Notes under the pieces: model-generated
What the model saw: only the letters and a program-made list of their open reading frames with translations
Told to the model about the DNA's origin: nothing
The model's database searches: none
In this document: positions 56,101 through 61,282 of the stretch, piece by piece
How positions within the stretch are numbered: position 1 is the stretch's first letter
Layout: each line of letters begins with the position of its first letter
Translations under genes and position numbers: made by a program
DNA from: Clostridia bacterium
GTDB taxonomy: Bacteria; Bacillota; Clostridia; Oscillospirales; Acutalibacteraceae
NCBI GenBank assembly: GCA_017437005.1
Contig: JAFSBZ010000020.1
Span: 1-61,282, forward strand
Length of the DNA: 61,282 nt
Direction: 5' to 3'

Positions 56101-57591
56101 GTTCAGCCATTACAGGTTGGTGTTACAATTAACGATAAAATGAATAACACCACATATGTAAATGTTTATACTGATGAAGTTGCTTCTGCTGATGGTATTA
56201 CAACACTTACAACCGATGAAATGAAGGGTGCTGCGGCTGCCGATAATATGAACCTTAACTGGAATATTAACTGGGCAATTGGTGCTGAGGGCGAATATCC
56301 TTCAATTATTACCGATAATACTTTCTATGATGAGTGGGACGGTACATTTGTAGTACCTACCAAGACCGATGCTGAAGGTAATATCATTATTAGTACTGCT
56401 GAAGAAATGGCTTGGGTTGCACTTAGAGGCGATACAGCTACTACAGGTAAAAACTATAAGGTTGCCGATGGTATTAAGTACTTTAATATGAACGGTATGA
56501 CAGGTATTTCACTTAATTCTACCGTTACTGATGTTAAGAATGCAACTAAAGATAATTCAAAATCATGGACATACGCTTCTGATGATAAGATTGGCACATT
56601 CTACGGTAACTTTGACGGTAACGGTGTAACTATATACAACATTTACACCAAGACAGGCTATGGCTATGGCGGCTTATTCCCAGTAATTAAACCACAATCT
56701 GCTGATAGCCTAACCGTTAAAAATGTTGCTGTTGTAGCTTCATATATTGGTGGTTATCATTATGCGGGCGGTATTATAGGTTACGCTGATGCACCTGATA
56801 CAAGTACAAAGCTTTTAATTGAAAACATTATTGTTAAAAACAGTTATATGTATGATAATAACGACCAAAATCCTGCTACTCAAAGAACGGCCGGTGTTGT
56901 TGTAGGTAGTCTTACACATAACTCTGCAGTTATAAACAACGTATTTGCAAGTGGTAATGAACTTTCGGCAAATGGTATTTTAGGTGGTTTGTTTGGTAAT
57001 TCTTCTGCATATGCAGCTGCTTCTACAGTTTCAAATGTTGTTTTAATTGGTACTGGTGTTGAGCCCGTTTCAGTAGACGTTACAGTTTCAGAAAAGGTTG
57101 CTAACACAGTATACACTAATGTATATACCGATCAGCCATCATCAGTCGAAGCAGTTACAACACTTGCTGTTGATGAAATGTATGGTACTAAACTAACTCT
57201 TGATTGGGCTGGTTGGATTGCAACAGCAGAGCTTCCCAAGCTTCGCGCATTCCACAATATAGTTGCTACCGATAACGGTGACGGTACACACAATGAATCT
57301 TGTACTGATTGTGAAATTGCTAATTCTACAGTTGCGCATATCTTTGTTAACGGAGTATGTATTTGCGGCGCTGAAGACACAACATCAGTTATGTACGGTG
57401 ATGCAAACGGCGACGGTAAAGTTAATGGTAGAGACTATGCAATGATATTACAATATATTAACGGTGTTAATGTAACAATTGATTTGAATGCTGCCGATGT
57501 TACAGGCGACGGTAAGGTTAACGGTAGAGACTATGCAAAGATATTGCAGGCTATCAACGGTTGGGATGTTAATCTTGACCCAAGAGGATAA
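53119..57591 (+). CDS. Secreted four-module repeat protein with dockerin
   Basis: A 1490-residue exported protein starting with GTG at 53119 (AAAGGAGG site). Signal peptide about 1-24 (MKRILAIILSIAILVMAFPL). Four modules of about 320-390 residues each begin WDGT...EPT.TDA(D/E)GNIII and contain GNFDGNG(V/I)T(I/V)YNI and a NCxxxN segment; this resembles GLUG-like or right-handed beta-helix repeats. Short CxxC segments occur before module 3 and near 1385-1420. A type I dockerin closes the protein (about 1427-1490; loops DANGDGKVNGRD and DVTGDGKVNGRD). No glycosidase catalytic motif is recognised. It may bind glycan or act as an adhesin or scaffold cargo. Confidence 0.82.
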   Translation: MKRILAIILSIAILVMAFPLSVFATEPVVVTDTWDGTTTEPTATDADGNIIINNAEEFAWLALVGGDTTVDKTYKIADGIESFNMNGFVGITADSTATDVKNATTTGSEFEWNNDNAVFKGNFNGNGITIYNIASKKGVAYGALFPNMICDKNSSHTIENVTVKASAFYGYHFAAGLLGNTNGQFIANITKCAVENCYLAYYSSDGGGNKIAASIVGMSQNVTVNISNCLTIDNIIESAVSDYSLNIKGGFIGNASTWAPSAFNITNSISIGTSPYPTVVDSGTIGDDIVEAAWSNIYTDVSCDRTGVTTLTTDEMQGSAAKDNMALAWNIDWLAGEDGAYPSIYYGEPIKDPYVWDGTYDEPTETDAEGNIIINTVQEMAWIALKGGADTANKNYKVADDVEYFNMNGMSGIKLDSTVSQVEEAGDARVAANQYSADHNWRSFEDSNSCAFQGNFDGNGVTVYNIYSYMYANSGLFPCVDPSTQGTITIKNVMVTASYFSGYHYAGGVVGLANAQAGTGKNIIFENCAAKNTRIYDMNKGAGHQRTVGTIVGGLSHNGTTFDNCLAVNNKLTSTGVVGGFFGNTSNFGSNVTVNNSVSVGSNVVPTANEIELGSKVVNTTYTNVYTDQSTEQAGVTVVANEDMIGYKAYVNMKSLDESVWFFNTTTYPELYALHNVVDGECECGLVVAGDPCVNGHTLTSVAGYEATALSTGLKAHDKCSVCSKTFIDGVEVAASDLIIPSLADIWDGTFVEPTETDADGNIIINTAEELAWVALRGGAATQGKSYKVAKGSVFNLNGMEGITANSTVAEVKEVGSPKADAYSSQYAWRFESDDSSSTYAFAGNFDGNGLIVYNLFTSKGRGAAGLFPVIYPVSGGSVTIKNVTITASHIGAYHEAAGIVGYANAPDGSTSLLIENCAVKNCYIYDNNDTNPATSRTTATLVGHLLHTSTTVNNCLVVDNELSAQGIIGGLFGNSSNYGGANTVKNVISIGTTVQPLQVGVTINDKMNNTTYVNVYTDEVASADGITTLTTDEMKGAAAADNMNLNWNINWAIGAEGEYPSIITDNTFYDEWDGTFVVPTKTDAEGNIIISTAEEMAWVALRGDTATTGKNYKVADGIKYFNMNGMTGISLNSTVTDVKNATKDNSKSWTYASDDKIGTFYGNFDGNGVTIYNIYTKTGYGYGGLFPVIKPQSADSLTVKNVAVVASYIGGYHYAGGIIGYADAPDTSTKLLIENIIVKNSYMYDNNDQNPATQRTAGVVVGSLTHNSAVINNVFASGNELSANGILGGLFGNSSAYAAASTVSNVVLIGTGVEPVSVDVTVSEKVANTVYTNVYTDQPSSVEAVTTLAVDEMYGTKLTLDWAGWIATAELPKLRAFHNIVATDNGDGTHNESCTDCEIANSTVAHIFVNGVCICGAEDTTSVMYGDANGDGKVNGRDYAMILQYINGVNVTIDLNAADVTGDGKVNGRDYAKILQAINGWDVNLDPRG
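53218..57240 (+). repeat. Four tandem modules in the dockerin protein
   Basis: Module starts (WDGT) fall at 53218, 54184, 55357 and 56335, giving units of about 966, 1173, 978 and 900 bp. The most conserved part is the first 35 residues and the GNFDGNG segment. Modules 3 and 4 are the most alike at protein level, suggesting recent duplication. Confidence 0.8.
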
Positions 57592-57621
57592 TTGTTATTA
57601 ATTGACTATAGTTTCTTTTAA

Positions 57622-57660
57622 AAAATACACTCACTGCTAATGCAGTGAGTGTATTTTAAT
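57622..57660 (+). terminator. Terminator of the four-module dockerin gene
   Basis: Perfect 16-bp stem (57622-57637 with 57642-57657) and 4-base loop, followed by T-rich sequence. Confidence 0.88.
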
Positions 57661-57670
57661 TATATCTAAA

Positions 57671-57696
57671 AAAGGTGAGCAAATTTGCTCACCTTT
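57671..57696 (-). terminator. Terminator of the beta-mannosidase gene
   Basis: Perfect 26-bp palindrome with GGTGAGC / GCTCACC arms; the minus-strand tail is a U-run. It stands nine bases past the beta-mannosidase stop at 57705. Confidence 0.85.
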
Positions 57697-57704
57697 GTAT
57701 TTTA

Positions 57705-60122
57705 TTATATATCATATACGCTTCTTAATTTAATTGTTTTTGGTGTACCCTCAAGAATTTTAACGGTTTTATAACCTGCGTTCATATCAAAGTAGTTATC
57801 ACTTAAAATAAAATCACTATCAGGTGAATCTATTTCAACGTATTTTGCAAATGAATCAGCATAAATGGTAATTTCATCACCGTTAATTTCATATTTAAGA
57901 TTTGGATTTTTAAAATTAAAATGCTTTGGCACCGTAAATAATACTGTACCTTGAGAAACAATTTCACCGTCAACAACGTATTCAAAGCTTAAATAATTAT
58001 TTTTAACATCGGTTTTATTAAAATCAATATTATCAAGCCATACAGACGATAGGGCAGGGACGGTTATACTTACACTGTCACTTTGCAAAATCTTACTATC
58101 TGCAGAGCGTAATTGCCAGTTGACAACACCCGTTACTTCCTTTGTTGTTTCGTTTGTAACCGAAAGACGAGCCTGTGTGCTGTAGTTATAAAAATCGGGT
58201 TGCATTACAACAAATGGTCGAGTGGTTGTTTCACCAATTTCTTCACAAGAAATCATAATAGGTGCAAAGAAACGTTTTGCTACGTATTGTAACGCTTTAT
58301 ATCTTCCAAAATAGTCAATACTTGCCCAAGATGCTACAGGCCAGATATCATTAAGCTGCCAGTAAAGTGCGCCCATACAGCGATTGTCATTACGGTTACG
58401 GCGTAAATGTTCAACACCATATCGGATTGCCTCAGCCTGTAGTAACTGTGATGCATAAAGTATAGTACCAAATTCTGAAGGATATTTAAAGGTATCGGCA
58501 AGATAGGTTAAAATCTTTTTATTAGCGCCCTTACAACGTTGGTGCATCTCCATAATACGACTAAATATATTACGGTCTTCTGGTAAAGTAAATGAATTAA
58601 CAGTTTTTTCACAGGGGAATGATTCAAAACCAAACTCACTAAGGTATCTGAAAAAATGATTTCGGTATTCTGTAAATGGCTTATCACCGTGCCAAACCTC
58701 CCAATAATGACAGTCGCCAAAGTTTTCATTACGAGGTTCAATAGCATATCCAAATGAAGTTGGGGAAGATGATACATACGGGATATATGGACAAACATCT
58801 TCTACAATTTTGGGAATCATATTTTCAAAAATTTTAATATAGTTTACCTTTAATTCATTAAAACCTTCAATAGTAGTCCACCAATGAGCAACAGCCTCTT
58901 CAATTTCGTTGTTTCCAGAGATAATGGCAAGTGAGGCGTGATGGCGTATTCTCGTAAGATTTTCACGTATCTCAATAGCGATATTGTCATGCATAGACTG
59001 ATATGTTGGTACCATCATACAAGCAAACATAAGGTCATTAAATATAACAAGGCCCATTTCGTCACAAGCGTCAAAGAAATAATCGTGCGGATAAATACCG
59101 CCACCCCATACACGTATGGCATTAAAGTTACAATCATGACAGTGCTTTATAAGATTATATGTACGCTCTTTGCTGTAACGTGATAAAATATTATCTTCCG
59201 GAATATAGTCGGCACCCATTGCGAAAAAACGAATGCCGTTTACCTCATGACAATAACATTCTCCCCATTTATCCTTTTCACGTATTAGCTTTAATTCACG
59301 TAAACCTATACGCTTGTAATCACAATCTACGACAATTCCATTCTCTAAAAGTTCAATTTTAAATGAATATAGATTTTGTTCACCAAGCCCGTTTGGCCAC
59401 CAAAGTTTTGGATTAATAATTTCACTTTCAACATTAGCCGGTAGCGAAAACTCTAAACCGCATGGCGCAGTAACCTTTACATTAATATTTGCAACATTCT
59501 TTTGTGTTTTAACAGTTGGTGTTACAAAAACCTTACCATTATTGTGGCGTTGTGTAATATGCACTTCACCAATTCTATCAGAATCAACCGTAAGCAGATA
59601 TATATCTTTCCATATACCTGCATCTGGCAACATTGGACCCCAGTCCCACCCCATCATACAACTTGCTTTTCTAAGGTGCGGGTGGCCTTTAAGACAATCC
59701 GAAGCACCGCTTAATTTCTCTTTTTTGTACATTTCTCGTACAAATTTATTAGGAGATAAACAAGTAATTTTAATTTCATTTTCACCATCAATTAATATGT
59801 TTGAAACATCAAATTCGTAGGTGCGATGCATATTCTCGGTGTGAGCAACAAATTTGCCATTGATATGTATATCACATAAAGTATCAAGACCATCACAATG
59901 TAACAAAACAGGGAAGTCAGTTTTATTAAAAACAAACTTTTTGGAAAATTCAAAATCATTTTCCATAAGTTCAAGTGCTTTGCGCTCGTTATCTCGATAA
60001 AATGGATCTTCCATTAATTTATTATCAAGTAAAAAAGAATATACCGAACCCGGAATATTGCTTTCACAGTTAAATTCCGCGCCGTGCATTTGCCAAATAC
60101 CGTTAAGATTAAATTTTTGCAT
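57705..60122 (-). CDS. Beta-mannosidase, glycoside hydrolase family 2
   Basis: An 805-residue exo-enzyme that releases mannose from the non-reducing ends of beta-1,4-manno-oligosaccharides. N-terminal sugar-binding domain (NLNGIWQMHGAEFNCESNIPG), immunoglobulin-like domain, and a TIM barrel with acid/base Glu406 in ISGNNEIEEA and probable nucleophile Glu496 in LSEFGFESFP. No signal peptide, so it acts in the cytoplasm on imported oligosaccharides. It is divergent from an AraC-type regulator, a typical sugar-utilisation arrangement. Confidence 0.92.
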   Translation of the reverse strand: MQKFNLNGIWQMHGAEFNCESNIPGSVYSFLLDNKLMEDPFYRDNERKALELMENDFEFSKKFVFNKTDFPVLLHCDGLDTLCDIHINGKFVAHTENMHRTYEFDVSNILIDGENEIKITCLSPNKFVREMYKKEKLSGASDCLKGHPHLRKASCMMGWDWGPMLPDAGIWKDIYLLTVDSDRIGEVHITQRHNNGKVFVTPTVKTQKNVANINVKVTAPCGLEFSLPANVESEIINPKLWWPNGLGEQNLYSFKIELLENGIVVDCDYKRIGLRELKLIREKDKWGECYCHEVNGIRFFAMGADYIPEDNILSRYSKERTYNLIKHCHDCNFNAIRVWGGGIYPHDYFFDACDEMGLVIFNDLMFACMMVPTYQSMHDNIAIEIRENLTRIRHHASLAIISGNNEIEEAVAHWWTTIEGFNELKVNYIKIFENMIPKIVEDVCPYIPYVSSSPTSFGYAIEPRNENFGDCHYWEVWHGDKPFTEYRNHFFRYLSEFGFESFPCEKTVNSFTLPEDRNIFSRIMEMHQRCKGANKKILTYLADTFKYPSEFGTILYASQLLQAEAIRYGVEHLRRNRNDNRCMGALYWQLNDIWPVASWASIDYFGRYKALQYVAKRFFAPIMISCEEIGETTTRPFVVMQPDFYNYSTQARLSVTNETTKEVTGVVNWQLRSADSKILQSDSVSITVPALSSVWLDNIDFNKTDVKNNYLSFEYVVDGEIVSQGTVLFTVPKHFNFKNPNLKYEINGDEITIYADSFAKYVEIDSPDSDFILSDNYFDMNAGYKTVKILEGTPKTIKLRSVYDI

Positions 60123-60237
60123 AATATAACCTCATTTCAAAATATACTTGCATTTATATTTTATTATGATATTATTATAATATCAATGTAATATCCAACG
60201 ATATATTTATACTTTTTTACGATTTCGGGTGAACTAA
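60123..60237. promoter_or_regulatory. Divergent control region, beta-mannosidase and AraC-type gene
   Basis: A 115-bp AT-rich region with an inverted repeat of 7-bp arms (TGATATT...AATATCA, 60167-60185). Possible plus-strand elements TTGCAT (60148-60153) and TATTAT (60170-60175) are spaced 16 bp. The beta-mannosidase has a GAGG site before its ATG. Confidence 0.5.
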
Positions 60238-61014
60238 TTGGAATTAAAGATACTTGGTGTTGATTTTCCGCATAAAAAGGGAGAGTTTTGTCATAAAACA
60301 ATATATCCTTTTTATACAGTATGTTGTTTTGCTACACCTTTTTTATATTTACGAGATGGTGTACTTTGTGAGGGAGAGGTTGGAGATATATTAATAAACA
60401 CTCCTGATCATATCGTATATCATGGTCCACAAGAAAATGCAACTACCGGTTTTGTTAATGATTGGATGCATATTGAAGGTGAGGATTTTGTAAAATTATT
60501 AGAAAAGTATCCTTTGCCACTGAATACATCGTTTAATGTTGGAGAAAAAAATTTTTTAAAAAAATATGTTAATCGTTTACTTTCTGAATATAATTCTGAA
60601 AGTAACGGTTCAAAAGATATGATAGATTGTCTTATTACACAAATGATAATTAATATTTATCGTGCATATACCAAAACAATTTCTTTTGATGAACCATTTA
60701 GTGATATTGCTAATGTTAGACGTATGATTATTAAAAATCCTGCTAAAAACTGGACTTTAAAGGAAATGACCGAAATAAGCGGCTATTCAACAAGTAGGTT
60801 TAATGAACTATATAATAAACTTTATGGTACATCACCAATAAACGACGTAATAAACCAAAGAATTATGCTTGCAAAACGTCTTTTAGAATCCGGTCAAGCA
60901 TCAGTTTCGTATATCGCAGAAAGTTGCGGATTTAATACTATAAATTATTTTTCAAAATATTTTAAAAAAGCAACAGGTTATACTCCAAGTGAGTATATAA
61001 AATTATTTTATTAA
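60238..61014 (+). CDS. AraC family transcriptional regulator
   Basis: A 258-residue regulator with an N-terminal cupin-like ligand domain (GDILINTPDHIVYHGPQ) and two C-terminal helix-turn-helix motifs (TLKEMTEISGYSTSRFNELY and SVSYIAESCGFNTINYFSKY, ending TGYTPSEYIKLFY). A TTG start at 60238 is used because an in-frame stop precedes it directly; the ribosome site is weak. It is likely to control the adjacent beta-mannosidase in response to a manno-oligosaccharide. Confidence 0.88.
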   Translation: MELKILGVDFPHKKGEFCHKTIYPFYTVCCFATPFLYLRDGVLCEGEVGDILINTPDHIVYHGPQENATTGFVNDWMHIEGEDFVKLLEKYPLPLNTSFNVGEKNFLKKYVNRLLSEYNSESNGSKDMIDCLITQMIINIYRAYTKTISFDEPFSDIANVRRMIIKNPAKNWTLKEMTEISGYSTSRFNELYNKLYGTSPINDVINQRIMLAKRLLESGQASVSYIAESCGFNTINYFSKYFKKATGYTPSEYIKLFY

Positions 61015-61048
61015 AAGTGAAAAGTGAAGAGTTAATAGTGAAAAAGTA

Positions 61049-61083
61049 AAAACGACAAGCTTCTATCGAAACTTGTCGTTTTC
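61049..61083 (+). terminator. Terminator of the AraC-type gene
   Basis: Stem of 11 bp (61049-61059 with 61072-61082) closing a 12-base loop and ending in TTTTC. It is preceded by short AGTGAA direct repeats (61014-61045). Confidence 0.8.
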
Positions 61084-61160
61084 TGTCTATGGGCTACGAA
61101 ACAGATATTTTTGCCGTTTTTGCGTATGAATTCGAACTCTTGCATAACCGTTCGTTTTTA

Positions 61161-61276
61161 GTGAAATCGTTCGCTTACGCTCACGGTGAAATAATTTACT
61201 CCGTAAATTGTGAAATTTGATGCTATCGCATCAAGTGAAATTAAATCCACCCACTCGCCGTCGAGGCGAATTTCAC
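61161..61276. repeat. GTGAAAT-spaced short hairpin array
   Basis: GTGAAAT occurs at 61161, 61186, 61210 and 61235, spaced 24-25 bp, and once inverted at 61270-61276. The spacers are small palindromes: AATTTAC-TCC-GTAAATT and TTGATGC-TATC-GCATCAA are perfect 7-bp hairpins, the first spacer is a weaker hairpin, and the last holds CGCC-GTCGA-GGCG. No protein is encoded. The array may continue beyond the window. Confidence 0.75.
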
Positions 61277-61282
61277 ACGCCG

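Noticed and set aside
61161-61276. CRISPR array
   Set aside because: Repeats are only 7 bases and the intervening units are palindromes, not unique spacers; no cas genes nearby.

Overview
The window is about 61 kb of AT-rich DNA, densely coded on both strands. Gene content points to an anaerobic, Gram-positive-type Clostridia, most like the gut Oscillospirales/Ruminococcaceae. The clues are NfnAB and indolepyruvate:ferredoxin oxidoreductase, the diaminopimelate dehydrogenase route to lysine, a nusB-xseAB-ispA-dxs-tlyA-nadK-argR-recN cluster, an EcfA1-EcfA2-EcfT-truA block, a DUF5711-like protein beside CvpA, and secreted cohesin/dockerin proteins. No rRNA, tRNA, CRISPR array, phage or insertion sequence was recognised. 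The assignment rests on gene content only, since no database search was possible.

Layout. 1-1108: 3' part of a sugar-type ABC solute-binding protein. 1158-3425 (-): nfnAB, the electron-bifurcating transhydrogenase. 3529-7369 (-): potABCD, a polyamine importer behind a long structured leader. 7748-12479 (-): a P-type ATPase with eroded catalytic motifs, glyA and tdk. 12581-14715 (-): dapA-ddh under a textbook lysine riboswitch. 14878-24733 (+): a long operon of housekeeping genes (transcription, DNA repair, isoprenoids, NAD kinase, ArgR, RecN, TyrRS). 24785-30545 (-): an operon with two acyl/aryl-CoA ligases, IorAB and an ACT protein, divergent from a sodium/solute symporter at 30854; both promoters carry the same operator-like sequence. 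32603-35605 (+): a 1000-residue secreted protein with two cohesin-like domains, CxxC repeats and a dockerin. 35834-38836 (-): an ABC ATPase/permease fusion. 38984-41359 (+): a class A penicillin-binding protein. 41501-52972 (+): ruvCAB, an rRNA methyltransferase-like gene, ecfA1A2T, truA, a DUF5711-like protein, CvpA, a ClpE-like unfoldase and an SDR enzyme. 53119-57591 (+): a 1490-residue secreted protein with four repeated modules and a dockerin. 57705-61014: beta-mannosidase (-) divergent from an AraC-type regulator (+). 61049-61282: a terminator and then an array of short hairpins separated by GTGAAAT, cut by the window end.

How it fits together. The secreted dockerin proteins, beta-mannosidase with its AraC neighbour, and the sugar-binding protein suggest plant or host glycan use. 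IorAB, PaaK and NfnAB place the cell in ferredoxin-based anaerobic metabolism, either fermenting amino acids or making aromatic amino acids from aryl acids. Points most worth a second look are the potA leader RNA, the shared operator at 30.6-30.8 kb with the aryl-acid operon, the motif-eroded P-type ATPase, the cohesin/dockerin proteins and the GTGAAAT hairpin array.
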